Numbered from the stretch's first letter, positions 19,878 through 30,190 are shown. The stretch is DNA of 64,000 bases from Symbiodinium sp. CCMP2592 (GCA_905221615.1 CAJNDT010005556.1:2098691-2162690); one strand, 5' to 3'. The notes: generated from the sequence alone by a model not told the origin. Made by a program: numbers and translations.

Positions 19878-20236
19878 ACAGTAGCTGTGTCCTGAAGGCG
19901 CTTCACAGCTCCAGTTCCGAAAGCTTCACGGTTGAGATGTCAATCCACGCCCGTCTCTGCCCAAGTAGCGGAAGACACCGCAAGGAGGGTCGACATTCCC
20001 TCAATCACGCGGTTCAGGTCTTGAGGGTGGGTTTCGGGGGCATCAACTGTATATCCGAGACCAGCAGAACAAGACTTGTGAAACTCTATTGTTGCGTATC
20101 CTTCATATCGGGAAGATACTGCCTGAAACCCCACCAGGTTGAAATCGCAGGTTTGGGCATCCGAGCAGCTGTTTAGCCTTCCTAAGCCGCAAACTTGATC
20201 TGAACTCCACATACCGGGAACCGCGCTTGTTCATGG
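19878..20236 (-). CDS. Candidate gene start, partial, ending at a hairpin
   Basis: On the minus strand ACCACCATGAACAAG gives a well-placed ATG at about 20236 with a basic start (MNKRGSRYVEFRSSLRLRK). A second frame, opened by an ATG at 20212, runs 90 codons and includes SRYEGYATIEFHKSCSAGLG and APETHPQDLNRVIEGM. It meets TGA at 19940-19942 and continues in frame as HLNREAFGTGAVKRLQDTA up to the F8 hairpin. The frame change needs a short intron or an indel. Telomere-like repeats lie just upstream of the start. No family is recognised. Confidence 0.35.
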
Positions 20237-20269
20237 TGGTTTTCTTGTAGAAGTGTTTGAAAATCCTAA

Positions 20270-20325
20270 AACCCTATACCCCAAACCCAAAAAACCCTAA
20301 ACCCCTAAACCCTAAACGGTTTTAG
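20270..20325 (-). repeat. Short CCCTAAA array
   Basis: CCCTATACCCCAAACCC to CCCTAAACCCCTAAACCC, just upstream of the minus-strand candidate gene start. Confidence 0.7.
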
Positions 20326-20347
20326 GGTCCAGGTATTGGGCGAAGGT

Positions 20348-20399
20348 AAGGATCCTACTATTCAGTTATTAGGTCCCCTGTTTTCGGAAACTCTCATAT
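20348..20399. repeat. F4 right half, truncated
   Basis: AAGGATCCTACTATTCAG to TTTTCGGAAACTCTCATA. Confidence 0.65.
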
Positions 20400-20489
20400 G
20401 AAGGATCCTGTCTTGGGCATTTCTACCGTAGCTTTAGCCATGGCCTCCTTCGCTGCGCCGCCACCATACTGCAGCCCTGCACTCAGCAT

Positions 20490-20645
20490 CCGGGGTTTAG
20501 GGTTTAGGGTTTCTGAGTTTAGGGTTTGGGGTTTCTGAGTTTAGGGCTGGGTTTGCGGAGGGTTTCTGAGCTTAGGGTTGGGTTTGTGTTTAGGGATTCA
20601 GAGTTTAGGGTTGGGTGTGTGGTTTAGGGTTTCTGAGTTTGAGGG
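20490..20645 (+). repeat. TTTAGGG-derived repeat
   Basis: Repeated GGTTTCTGAGTTTAGGG units with a period of about 30 bp. Confidence 0.7.
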
Positions 20646-20679
20646 GTCCTGCTGCTATAGGGTCCGAAATCGCTTACGC

Positions 20680-20767
20680 AACTAAGGAATATACCTTAAA
20701 TCACATTAGGGATGATGCGATAATTTAGGGAATATTCCTTAATTAAAACATTTTGGAAGATCTGGGA
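20680..20767. repeat. F7, left end missing
   Basis: AAGGAATATACCTTAAATCA to AACATTTTGGAAGATCTGGG. Confidence 0.65.
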
Positions 20768-20920
20768 AACCCTAAACCCCGACTGTAGCAGGGAGGAAAA
20801 GGGCCCTCAAAAACAAAACAAGAAAGCCAAGCCCTCAAACCCAAACTTCAGGTGCCGGCATGATGAAGCCCATCTGCGCGACCGTGCATACGCTGAAGAA
20901 GGACTGGCTGGTGCTTAGTA

Positions 20921-21025
20921 CCCCAAGGATCCAAGTACCCAATAATCATATACTCTCCAAAATCCTAACCTACATAACTACTATCCAAAAACCGAGTACC
21001 TGATTATTGGGTCCTTTGGACCCTG
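20921..21025. mobile_element. Hairpin element F12
   Basis: CCCCAAGGATCCAAGTACCC pairs with GGGTCCTTTGGACCCTGG. The interior has CTAACCTACATAACTAC. Confidence 0.8.
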
Positions 21026-21037
21026 GTGGAATGGGGG

Positions 21038-21190
21038 AATGGATCCCGATAGTAGTCCCCTTTAGTCGTCACCTTTAGTAGTCCCCGATAGTAGTCCCCT
21101 TTAATCGTCACCTTTAGTAGTCCCCTATAGTAGTCCCGTTTAGTAGTCCCATTTAGTAGCCCCTATATTACCCCCAATAAGTCCCCCATT
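21038..21190. repeat. Short tandem repeat based on TAGTAGTCCCC
   Basis: Units of GATAGTAGTCCCCTTTAGTC and TCACCTTTAGTAGTCCCC recur with a period of about 40 bp, then decay to about 12-bp units. Confidence 0.8.
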
Positions 21191-22000
21191 CCCTAGTAAG
21201 AACCAGACAGGAGATGCAGAAGCCTTCGCCAATGCGAATGGAGCCTCAGCTCAGTTTCTTTTGCTATATGGGGCTTAGGGTTTAGGGTTGTGTGTTACAG
21301 GGCCTCAGGGTTTCTTCTATAAGGCTTTGTATAGGCTTCTACAGGGGCACAGGGTTATTGAGGCAGGTTGGATGGGCTGTTTACATTGGCTTTGTGGCCG
21401 TGTTAAGAGTAAGGCTCAGATAACTTAGCATGTAGTTGCTTTTGGAATCAGTGGTATGACCTCCGGACATAGATGTATGCCGGTTTATGCCTTGTAGAGC
21501 GTTATATACTCTATCCTCTTGAACCATCGAGGCAAGCAGTTTCTAAGTAGATTCTAAGGCGTTAATTGAGGCGTTTCAGACAATTCGGGACTCTAGCATA
21601 GACTTCCGCTAGTTAGTAGAGTGCCTAGTAATTAAATTATCAGGACCCTAAGCTAACTTACTGATGCTAGTCTTGCTGTCCTTGGAATCCCCGTAACACC
21701 TCTCCGATCGTTGCGGACTGCCTGAGTCAGCAATTGAACTCAGCCACAAAGGCAGAACATTTAGCCCGAGACTGCAAACCTCAGACAAATACGGGAACTC
21801 CTCGGCGCCAAAGCCTAACCTCCCCTCTGAACCGGCGAACCCTAAACCCCTAAAGCCGCAGCAACAATGCTACACATAGCTCTTGAGAGACCCCCTTAAA
21901 GCAACTGCCCGCTTAAAACCTAGAAGACTTTCTGCCGCCATAGAACCGCACACAAACAATCCAACACTTTCCCAAACCTTAAACTCTCCTATGCTAGGAC
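21191..22000. other. Unique DNA with no supported feature
   Basis: No intact hairpin or strong frame is visible. Confidence 0.45.
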
Positions 22001-22450
22001 TCTTTGTGGATCCCTCAAGGGTTCCTTATTAAAGGCTCCTTCACAGTTTCCCTTTGAAGGGGTCCTTTCAGGGTCCCTTTGAAGGTCCCTCTATGAATTC
22101 CTGTAAGTGGGCCCGTTTGGGTCTCCTCCAAGGGAGGTCTCTGGTACCCTTAAAAGAGCCGTAAGCCTTGAAGCTTTCACCCCTTAGAATATCCTTGGTA
22201 GGCAGCCCCTCAAAGAAAGCCCCAAAAGGATCCCTTAAAGGGATCCCTTGAAGGAGCCCTATAGTACCCTTGTAAGATCCCTTAAACGAACCCTTCAGTA
22301 CCCTTAGAGGATCCCCTTAAAGGAACCCTTGAGCGCTCCTAGAGGATCCCTCAAAAGGAACCCTTAAAGGATGCCCCAATAGGACCTCTTAAAAGGATCC
22401 CTCAAAAAATACCCTTGAAAGGATCCCTTGAAATCCCTTAAGGGGCTAGA
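22000..22450. repeat. Dispersed GGATCCCTTAAAGGAACCC-type repeats
   Basis: Many direct and inverted variants of GGATCCCTTAAAGGAACCC, such as AAGGATCCCTTGAAAGGA. It is a diffuse array of the unit found beside hairpin ends. Confidence 0.7.
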
Positions 22451-22624
22451 CCCTATCCCTAAAACCCCAAAACCCAAAACCCCTAAACCCCAAAACCCTA
22501 AACCCCTAAACCCTGCAAGACTCCAAACCCTTAAGGGAACCTTGAGCTTTCAGGAAACAATCGCCGGAGAAAGTCCGCTGGAGCTCTCGACCATCCTCCG
22601 CAGGCCTGGCGCCCAGGGGTTCAA

Positions 22625-22725
22625 TTTGGGGTTTAGGGTTCTATAGGGGTTCCTTTAAGGGATCTCTATAGGGGTTCCGTTAAGGGATCTCTATAGGGCT
22701 CCTTAAAGGGATCTCTATAGGGGTT
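22625..22725 (+). repeat. 33-bp tandem repeat
   Basis: Three to four copies of GGGATCTCTATAGGGGTTCC with TTTAAGG spacing. Confidence 0.85.
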
Positions 22726-22828
22726 TTAGGCCCAGGGTTCTGGTGTACCACTCTTTGGGACCAAGGGCTCTTAAAGGGCTCCTTAAAAGGATCTATAGGG
22801 TTCGTTATGGGTTCTGGTGTACCTTACT

Positions 22829-22931
22829 TGGAAGTTTCCGAAAATAGGGGCCCCGAATATAGTACCCTAAATACTAGGATCCTTATTATGAGGACCCCAA
22901 ATAAGGTACCCCTAATTTTCGGAAACTCCCA
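22829..22931. mobile_element. Hairpin element F4
   Basis: TGGAAGTTTCCGAAAATAGG pairs with CTAATTTTCGGAAACTCCCA. Confidence 0.85.
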
Positions 22932-22937
22932 CTTAGC

Positions 22938-23050
22938 TAGGACGCAGAGTAGGCCCTTATTCCCTTTTTTTGGGGGGTTCAGGTTCCCTTATAACCCCCA
23001 TTAAACCAAAAAGGGCACCCTTTCTATTCCTAGGTTACTCTTGGGTCTAG
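22938..23050. repeat. F1-related element
   Basis: AGGACGCAGAGTAGGCCC to GGTTACTCTTGGGTCTAGGT; same subtype as 18565-18668. Confidence 0.6.
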
Positions 23051-23059
23051 GTCTGGTGT

Positions 23060-23212
23060 ACCATACTTAGGGTTTAGGGGTTTAGGGTCTATAGGGGTTT
23101 AGGGGTTTAGGGTTTAGGGGTTTCGGGGTTTAGGGGTTTAGGGTAGTAGAGTTTTAGGGTTTTGGGGATTTTGGGGTTAGGGGTTTAGGGTCTAGGGTTA
23201 TCGGGACCTCTT
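23060..23212 (+). repeat. Interstitial telomere-type array, TTTAGGG strand
   Basis: About 150 bp of GGTTTAGGGGTTTAGGG variants. A C-rich array follows at 23590, giving converging polarity. Confidence 0.85.
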
Positions 23213-23350
23213 CCTTAACAGACTCACTATGAAATAAGAGCCTGGGACCTCTTCATTAAAGGAACCCCCATGGAGCTGGTACCATGCTCAAATATGTGTC
23301 TTTGATGGGGACCTGTTCCTGAAAGGAACCAGTAGGAAACAAAAGCCTAT

Positions 23351-23467
23351 CCCAGAGGGTCCATGTATACTACCATTATGGAATTAGGTCCCAAAAGACG
23401 ATCTCCATTATGGTTTCGGTTTTGGGGGGCCTGATTCCATAATAGTAGTGTACATAGACCCTCTGGG
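23351..23467. mobile_element. Hairpin element F14
   Basis: CCCAGAGGGTCCATGTATAC pairs with GTACATAGACCCTCTGGG. The inner arms have ATTATGGAATTAGGTCCC and CCTGATTCCATAAT. Confidence 0.9.
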
Positions 23468-23476
23468 TCTAGGTTA

Positions 23477-23588
23477 CTAGGATGCCCCGTAATACCCTTA
23501 TTCCCTTTTTGTAGTCCTAATTTCCTTATCAAGTTACCCAATACCGAAAAGGGAGCCCTTTTCATTCCTAGGCTACTCGGCATCCTTG
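23477..23588. mobile_element. Hairpin element F1, full length
   Basis: CTAGGATGCCCCGTAATACC to CTACTCGGCATCCTTG. GTTA lies on both sides, a possible 4-bp duplication. Confidence 0.9.
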
Positions 23589-23589
23589 T

Positions 23590-23692
23590 TAAAGCTTTAA
23601 CCCTAAACCCTAAACCCCTAAACCCTAAACCCTAAACCCCTAAACCCTAAACCCCTAAACCCCTAAACCCCTAAACCTTAACCGTTTAGGGT
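23590..23692 (-). repeat. Interstitial telomere-type array, CCCTAAA strand
   Basis: About fourteen CCCTAAA/CCCCTAAA units. Confidence 0.95.
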
Positions 23693-23758
23693 TCGGGATT
23701 GAAACAAGGGGCCGGGCCGCAAGTTTTGGAGATCCAGGGTTGGAGGATCCCGGACCCC

Positions 23759-23988
23759 TACTTGGAGGATCATGGGACTTAGTAAGTAAGGTTTAGGGTT
23801 CCTTTCAAGAAGGGTACTATAGGGTTCTATAATAGGGTTCCTTAAAGGGATCTATAGGGGTTCTAGAATGGAGGATCATGGGACTTAGTAAGTAAGGTTA
23901 GAAGTACCTCAGATGGGGTTATAAGTAGTTATAAGTATAGTTACCCTAATTATAACCCTAGTTACTAAGCCCCATGATCCTTTAAGTA
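23759..23988. mobile_element. Hairpin element F6 with duplicated left terminus
   Basis: The left terminus GGAGGATCATGGGACTTAGT... occurs twice, 30 bp each and identical, at 23764-23793 and 23870-23899. A 76-bp segment with TTAAAGGGATCTATAGGGGT separates them. The right end ACTAAGCCCCATGATCC closes the hairpin at about 23980. Confidence 0.85.
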
Positions 23989-24128
23989 AGGCTCCATGGT
24001 TGTTCCTCCGTGGTTTCTTCGAAGTCAAGTGGTGCCCAGGAACTTTCAAAGGCGCTTCGCCAAGAACTATAACTCTAAGGCATCATGTATCTATATTTTT
24101 CGAGGCGGTGTTCTTATTATTGTTATCA

Positions 24129-24160
24129 TATATATATATATATAGATATATAGATATAGT
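24129..24160. repeat. AT microsatellite
   Basis: (TA)n run then TAGATATAGATATAG. Confidence 0.9.
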
Positions 24161-24263
24161 GTTTTTTTGCGGGGTTCTTAACTTATAGCATACCATGCCC
24201 CGTTATCCACTGAAGCTCTAATCAAGCTAATTATTAAGGCACCTATATTCGCCAAGAGCTGCC

Positions 24264-24660
24264 TTAAGGATGCATGTGCACATCAAAATGCCCATCTATA
24301 TAGTACAAAACTGCGCATGCCTCAAACCAGCCTGCTGCCGCTGGCGAGCCACCCTTGGCCTCTCCCGCCGTATCCGTATCTGTCCTACGCCAGATTCCAC
24401 ACGGGAGAGACCCACTGAGCACGTACGACCCTGCCTTTTGGAGCTGCTGCTTTCCAACGCTGTTTCCTTGGGGCCTGGGAGGGCACGGCGAGATGCGCGT
24501 TGCAAACATTTCCTTCGCTGCTTGGGCTCGCTTGCTTCTTCTGCGAGTCGATCGCCTCGGCGACACTGCCTGGTGCCGCCACCCAGTCTTCCTTGCCGTC
24601 CTCTTCGCAACCGCACATCGGCGCGACATGTCCCAGGGAATTCGAAAGGCGCTTAATTTG
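24264..24660 (-). other. GC-rich island with overlapping open frames
   Basis: Several frames on both strands are open together for 65-128 codons, which GC-rich DNA can cause. The most protein-like is a minus frame at 24385-24618 with EEDGKEDWVAAPGSVAEAID. The island lacks hairpins and differs in composition from its surroundings, so a gene fragment is possible, but strand and frame are unresolved. Confidence 0.2.
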
Positions 24661-24719
24661 GCTGTACGAGGTTTGTGGTTTAGGGGGTTGGGGTTAGGTT
24701 TGGATTTTTAAGGGCTAGG

Positions 24720-25089
24720 GTTTAGCGCCTATGCTTGCGGGTTTAAGGTTCAGAGTTCAGGGTTTAGGGCTTAAGGGCTTCTTTGGATTTGTAAGGTGTT
24801 CTGATTGATGTATATTGCATTTAATCAGCTTTATGACATTATTGTATTATGATGTTTCCTGACTTACAGAAACTGTCCCGACAGCAAACCCCAACCCTCA
24901 ACCTTCAGAACCGCTGAGCCCCCGAAAAGGGCTTCAAGTGTTAGTGGGAAGCCTTTTGGAGTCATGGTCTGTCCGTTTGTTACGGTACCTTTCTATATAT
25001 CAGGTCCTGACCATTAAGCTTGGTGCCCTAAGAAACGAGTAGGGTATGACAGCATGACCTTCTATGATTCTTGTCAAAATGCTGCAGAA

Positions 25090-25121
<32 letters not shown>

Positions 25122-25620
25122 GGAGACACAAGAAGCAAACCGAGTTTAGAGAACGAGAACTACGCACGCAATTATTATTTACCTTTAGGGTTTGGGAGAG
25201 AAGAACGACAGCTATCCTGTACTCAGGTTTGGACTAGGGTAGGCAGCCTCGTCACCTTTTCTCGGGTACTAAGGCTAACCATTATTCCCCCTTGGATACT
25301 CCACAAGTAAGGTTAAGGGCCACCCCTAAACTTCGCTGAACGAGGCCAGAGATTTTGCGCCGCTTGGCACAGAGAGTAATAGAGGGTTGGAAGAGTTAGT
25401 ATTGTGATCGTACCGTCTATCCTTTGGTAGATCCCAAAAGCTTTTTCTAATGATTCTAGTACTGTAATAGTACCAGCCCTACAATTATACTTTAATGAGT
25501 AGATCCCCAAGACTTTTTGCTAATGCTTCTAATCAGTGAAGTCCCGATCTTCGCTCGGCTATTTCGGTGCTTCAGAACCCAGAGGATTTTGCTTTCGCGC
25601 CGTTGGGCCAATGACCAGAA
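24720..25620. other. Unique DNA with an AT run and a short duplication
   Basis: (TA)n lies at 25088-25118. The phrase TAGATCCCAAAAGCTTTTTC at about 25428 recurs in changed form at about 25500 (TAGATCCCCAAGACTTTTTG), a small local duplication. No gene is supported. Confidence 0.45.
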
Positions 25621-25623
25621 ATC

Positions 25624-25730
25624 AAAGGGTCCTACGTACTGTTATGGGGAATACCTCCCTAAGTCATAATATTAATTCCTAGTATGGAAGCCCGACATTC
25701 TACTATATCGGTACAGAGGACCCTTTGGGG
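25624..25730. mobile_element. Hairpin element F15
   Basis: AAAGGGTCCTACGTACTGTT pairs with GGTACAGAGGACCCTTTGGG. Confidence 0.8.
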
Positions 25731-25792
25731 AAATCAACCAGCACTTGCCATCTTTTATCCTTTTGGGAGTTCGGGGCTGTGTCTGTAGGGTA

Positions 25793-25882
25793 TCCCAAGG
25801 CCCATGGTCGTTCCTTTTTTGGGATTACCTTATAGTGTTCGAAATATGAACCACAGAAAGGAACTGCTATGGGGCCTCGGGG
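25793..25882. mobile_element. Hairpin element F11
   Basis: CCCAAGGCCCATGGTCGTTC pairs with GAACTGCTATGGGGCCTCGG. Confidence 0.8.
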
Positions 25883-26245
25883 TAGGCTTTAGGGTTTAGG
25901 ATGTTGGGTCAGGGTTTGCGTGCTTAGCCCGCCGTAATGGCCGCGTTATGTTGTAGGGGCCTGCATGTTTGCTAAGAGCATTCCCAGATCCTGCACCGCT
26001 TGACATTCAAATGTTATCAAACTCTGTTGTATCAACTACAATAATTAGTGTCGGCGTATTGCTCTGGATTTTTCCTGACACCTGAAACCCTACTATTTAC
26101 AGTATTCAATTACGGAGCCTGGGACAGTACAGATTCCACGAGCCTTGAACCGTACTATTTGCGTAGTACCATCAAGCCCCCGAAGCCTCTACAATCATAG
26201 CGAGGCCTCCTTAAACGACCGCTTCAAGAGACCCTTGTATATAGC

Positions 26246-26347
26246 TTAGGAGGGTCCCCCACCCTGTAATAGTTGTATAATAGGAATATAATAGGGCCCT
26301 AGTATAATCCTTATAGTCACTATAACAGGATGGGGGGCGGCTTCTAA
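26246..26347. mobile_element. Hairpin element F2 with 8-bp target duplication
   Basis: TTAGGAGGGTCCCCCACCCT pairs with GGATGGGGGGCGGCTTCTAA. TATATAGC flanks both sides (26238-26245 and 26348-26355). Confidence 0.9.
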
Positions 26348-26391
26348 TATATAGCCCTGTTGTAAACCCATTATTCGCCCAGTACAGACAA

Positions 26392-26503
26392 CTAGGATGC
26401 CCAGGCGTACCCTTATTCCCTTTTTGTAGTCCTAGGTTCCTTATAAAGTTACCCAATACCAAAGAGGGAGCACTTTTTATTCCCAGGTTATTGGGCATCC
26501 TAG
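26392..26503. mobile_element. Hairpin element F1, full length
   Basis: CTAGGATGCCCAGGCGTACC to TTATTGGGCATCCTAG, 112 bp. Confidence 0.9.
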
Positions 26504-27005
26504 ACGATGATTGCACTGGAGCCCAGATAGGTTGCATCTGTTAAGGAAGCCCTGTGCGTCCTACCCAGGGCTTCGCCACGGCTTCGAGGATGCAGTTGCG
26601 GCCAGCGAGACACTCTCTTAAACAGATAGCTGGCATTGGGGGTGTTAGTGTTTTTTATGCGAACATCCACAAGATTTGATCGGTCCTTGCATGTTCTTAG
26701 GGTTAGGGGTTCAGGGATTCGCGTGCAGGTGTAAGTGCGAAGATAGCTGTTTCAAGCGCCTCAATCCTAGAAGGGGTGATGGGTATGACAGGCTACATAC
26801 TTAGTGTGGCTCAAAGCTTCTATGTGCTTAGTACCATCAAAATCATACGAGCAGCATGATTCTGCAATCTAGGTCGGTCTACCTGCTCTTCCAAACCGTA
26901 AAGCTAAGCTGCTGTGCCTCTTAACCCTAAAACCCCAAACCCTAAAGGACCTAAGCCCCAAAACCCAAAGCCTCAAAGAGCCTAAGGGACAGTGTTGAAG
27001 GAACC
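26504..27005. other. Unique DNA, CCCTAA-like at its right end
   Basis: No supported gene. Short CCCTAAA motifs lie at 26925-26980. Confidence 0.45.
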
Positions 27006-27008
27006 CTT

Positions 27009-27135
27009 TGCCCAGACGTTCCAAAATCGAAAAAAATGATACCGTGTATATGTATATATATATATATATAAAGGGATCCCTACTACAATTTACAGTAAAT
27101 GTATTCCTCAGTTGAGAGATCTTGGAAGGTCTCCG
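27009..27135. mobile_element. Hairpin element F7 with AT microsatellite in the loop
   Basis: CCCAGACGTTCCAAAATCG pairs with AGATCTTGGAAGGTCT. The loop holds a (TA)n run at 27045-27070. Confidence 0.65.
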
Positions 27136-27261
27136 CCTTCAAGGAACCCTTCCATTTGTTCACGGCGCCAAGGTCGGCCGTCAGCTCCCTGACGGGACTG
27201 AGCCTCCCGATGCTGGGGCCACGACCTGAGCGAAAGTGGGACTTCATTGGGTTGCCTGAAA

Positions 27262-27345
27262 GAACCCTAAACCCTAAACCCTAACCCCCAAACCCTATAC
27301 CCTAAACCCCTAAACCCTAAACCCTAAACCCCTAAACCCCTAAGG
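27262..27345 (-). repeat. Interstitial telomere-type array, CCCTAAA strand
   Basis: About eleven CCCTAAA-like units, followed by TTCCTTTAAAGGGTGCC repeats up to about 27510. Confidence 0.85.
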
Positions 27346-27959
27346 GTTCCTTTAAAGGGTGCCTTCCAGAGCCCCTTAACGGGCGTTCCTTTCCAGGGTT
27401 CCTTTAGGCCAAAGGGAGCACTTACAGGCTTCAAAGGTTTCTCTAAGAGTTTCTTTACAGGGTTCCTTTACAAGGTTCCATTAGAGACCCCGCGAAGCTT
27501 TAAAGGGTTCCCTTACATTTTAGATAGCCTATGGGCAACCTTTAAACTTCATGGCTTTATCTAATTTTTGTCTGTCTTGCACTTTTGGGCCCGGTTCTTA
27601 GAGAGAATATTCAAGGGGTTCCCAAACATACCCTTGACCCCGTAAAACAGATTTTCTGAAGGACCTGTTTATATAAAGATATCTTGATAAAGTGGTTAGT
27701 TTGGGATAATGTGAACCCTAAACCCTGAAGAGGGTTTAGGCGTTCTGGTAAGGTTTAGGGCTCAGAGGCGTATGGGGTCATGGTTTCAGGTTGAGGATTT
27801 AGGGTTATTTATTTATGATTCATCATGGTTTTCTATTCGTGTCATCAAGGTTTAGGGTTTCAGGGTTAGGTCAGGGTGTACGACTTAACGTTATTGCGCG
27901 TAATCTGACATTTTCTCAAGGAGCATAGGACATTGAAAGCCCAAGCACAAAAGCCATTT

Positions 27960-28048
27960 GGCAGTTTCCGATAATTAGGGGGTCCTTACATAATGGGTCC
28001 TACTATTTAGGGTACTATGTTACGGTCCCCTGTTTTCGGAAACTCCCA
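27960..28048. mobile_element. Hairpin element F4
   Basis: GGCAGTTTCCGATAATTAGG pairs with TGTTTTCGGAAACTCCCA. Confidence 0.8.
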
Positions 28049-28289
28049 TATAGCTTAAATCATAACATGAAGCCCCTCATAATTGAACCCCTCTGAGGCT
28101 TAAGTATATACTATATGGGTCCACGGAGCCTTAGTCTCATCTGCACTATTTTGGGGGGGGCTCCATATTATATATAACTGCAGTATACTAATATTATACC
28201 CATAAAGACCCTAAACCCTATACCCTAAACCCTAAGCCCTATATCCATAAAGGCCCCTATATCATGTGCAGCCTCTTGGCGTGGAAGCC

Positions 28290-28358
28290 CTTAAATCATA
28301 TTATGGATCCTACTATACTTTAAGGTATATTCCTTAATTAAGGGGTTTTGGAGGCTCT
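28290..28358. repeat. F7 right half
   Basis: TATGGATCCTACTATACTTT to GGGTTTTGGAGGCTCTGGG. Confidence 0.65.
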
Positions 28359-28384
28359 GGGCTTCTCTACACCATTTGGGGGCC

Positions 28385-28508
28385 CTAAACCCTAAACCCT
28401 AAACCCTAAACCCCTAAACCCTAAACCCTAAACCCTAAACCCCTAAACCCTAAACCCTAAACCCTAAACCCCTAAACCCTAAACCCCTAAACCCTAAACC
28501 CTAAACCG
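28385..28508 (-). repeat. Interstitial telomere-type array, CCCTAAA strand
   Basis: About 17 well-conserved CCCTAAA units, one of the cleanest in the window. Polarity flips to G-rich at 28585. Confidence 0.95.
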
Positions 28509-28584
28509 TGGAAGCCAAAGGCTCCTTGCGCTGTGTGTCTTCGCCGAGTCTTCCAAGTGCTTGCCACTGGCATCCCAATTAGGA

Positions 28585-28840
28585 CTTGAGGGGTTTTTGA
28601 GTTCAGGGTTTTGGGACTTTAGGGATTTGGGGTTAGCGGTTAGGGGTTTAAGGTTTAGGGTTGTAGGGTTTAGGGTTTTTGAGTTTAGGGGTTTAGGGTT
28701 CCAGGCGTTTAGGAATTTGGGTTTAGGGATTTAGGGTTGTAGGGTTTAGTGTTTAGAGTCTAGTTTAGGGTTTAGGGCTTTAGGCTTTAGCGGTTTAGTA
28801 GTTTAGTGTTTAGGGTTTTAGACAAGGTTCAGGGTTCAGG
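28585..28840 (+). repeat. Degenerate telomere-type array, TTTAGGG strand
   Basis: About 250 bp of TTTAGGG variants diverging from the array at 28385-28508. Confidence 0.8.
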
Positions 28841-29067
28841 GCTTCGGGTTGCGAGCTCGGAAGTTGAGCAAGTGTAGCGCTAAAGGGTGCTGTATAGGAG
28901 TCGTAATGAGGTTATTGTAAGGCTTACTTTCTCGGGTGCCTAGCGCTGCTATATAGGGGTTATTATGAAGGTTATAGTAATGTTTACTATATGGTTACTA
29001 CGTTATACTACGTTAAGACTGAGGATTCAGGAGTTTATGGTTTCGGGTGTTGGAATGGAGATTTGGG

Positions 29068-29069
<2 letters not shown>

Positions 29070-29107
<38 letters not shown>

Positions 29108-29112
29108 TAGAT
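29070..29112. repeat. AT microsatellite
   Basis: (AT)n, about 35 bp, then AGATAGATAT. Confidence 0.95.
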
Positions 29113-29244
29113 ATCCAGGCGGTTTCTGTCTGAGGGCCGGGTAGCGTTTGGCGCAGTTGAAGAGATTGTCGGGGCTGCCGTGTGTTTCGGGCTCTGGGAT
29201 TTGGCTCTTTGGTACAGGGTTTGAAGTTCTGGTGCTTAAATTAG

Positions 29245-29470
29245 TCTATTACTACTTTTCTTATCTCTATTCGCATTGGTTTTTATTACAATAGGTGTTA
29301 TCATTCGTATTATGTTTCTTCTCAGTTTTATTCTTACTCTTATTCGGATTCTTACTAGTTTTGTTCGTAGTCTGGTTATTATTATTGTTATTCTTATCCT
29401 TAGTCTTACTACTATTATTATTACTATTATTGTTATGATTACTACTGTTATTGTCGTGATTAGTGTTAGT
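29245..29470. repeat. TTA-rich low-complexity tract
   Basis: Imperfect TTATTACTATTATTG triplets. Long frames over it encode Ile/Val/Thr or Asn runs and are not genes. Confidence 0.85.
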
Positions 29471-29620
29471 AAGGGATCTGTCGAAATGACCTTTCGTTTC
29501 GGCAAATGACTCGCTGGGTTCCATTTTGTCACCGATTTTCCTTCAATGCTTGGGATCAGATGCTGGCCTTTGCGAGAACCAGGCACTGTGCGTTTGTCTT
29601 TGCTTTTGTGTGATGCTTTT

Positions 29621-29734
29621 CCCCAAGGGTCCAAGTATTTCATAATCATATACTCACCGAAATCCTAACCTACATAACTACTACTGTATCCTAAAACCGA
29701 GTACCTGATTATTGGGTCCTTTGGACCCTTGGGG
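29621..29734. mobile_element. Hairpin element F12
   Basis: CCCCAAGGGTCCAAGTATTT pairs with GGGTCCTTTGGACCCTTGGG. Confidence 0.85.
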
Positions 29735-29879
29735 TTTGTGTTGGCGATTTAGGATGCTCGGCTTGTCCTGTTTGGACTTGGGCGGCCTCCGCCCTCCTCC
29801 AAGAGAGGACTCACGCCAGAAAGCTTTGATGACTCAAAGGAAGCCTTAAGCCGCTACCTACAAGCTCCTTTGCCCAGAC

Positions 29880-30000
29880 CCCAGGGAGGATTCAAAAAGT
29901 AGATCCCTTAATGGGGGTTCCTTTAAAGTATCCTTAGTAGTATAGGGCCCCAAATCAGGGGATCTACTTTCTAGATCCTCCCGCGGGTTTGGGTGTAGAT
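29880..30000. mobile_element. Hairpin element F25
   Basis: AAAAAGTAGATCCCTTAATG pairs with GGGGATCTACTTTCTAGATC. Confidence 0.7.
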
Positions 30001-30069
30001 CCTTTCTCGGTTGACCAGGTTTATGGCCAGCCCTAAACCCCGCCCGTGTCAGGTCTCAAATTTTGGGAT

Positions 30070-30190
30070 CCCTTCCTAGTAGTAGAGTAAGTAACCTTTA
30101 ACCTTCTTTGGGCAGTAGAGTCCCTATATAACCCCTTTATACCCAAAAAGGTTAACCTGTAGTTCCCCATGATACCCGACCAGTAGGCTT
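30070..30190. repeat. Dispersed element F20
   Basis: CCTAGTAGTAGAGTAAGTAA, CCTTTAACCTT, then AAAAAGGTTAACCTGTAG and GATACCCGACCAGTAG. The same order occurs at 33803-33895. Confidence 0.65.

Noticed and set aside
29236..29649. 137-codon minus frame
   Set aside because: It spans a TTA-rich low-complexity tract (Ile/Val/Thr runs) and an F12 edge.
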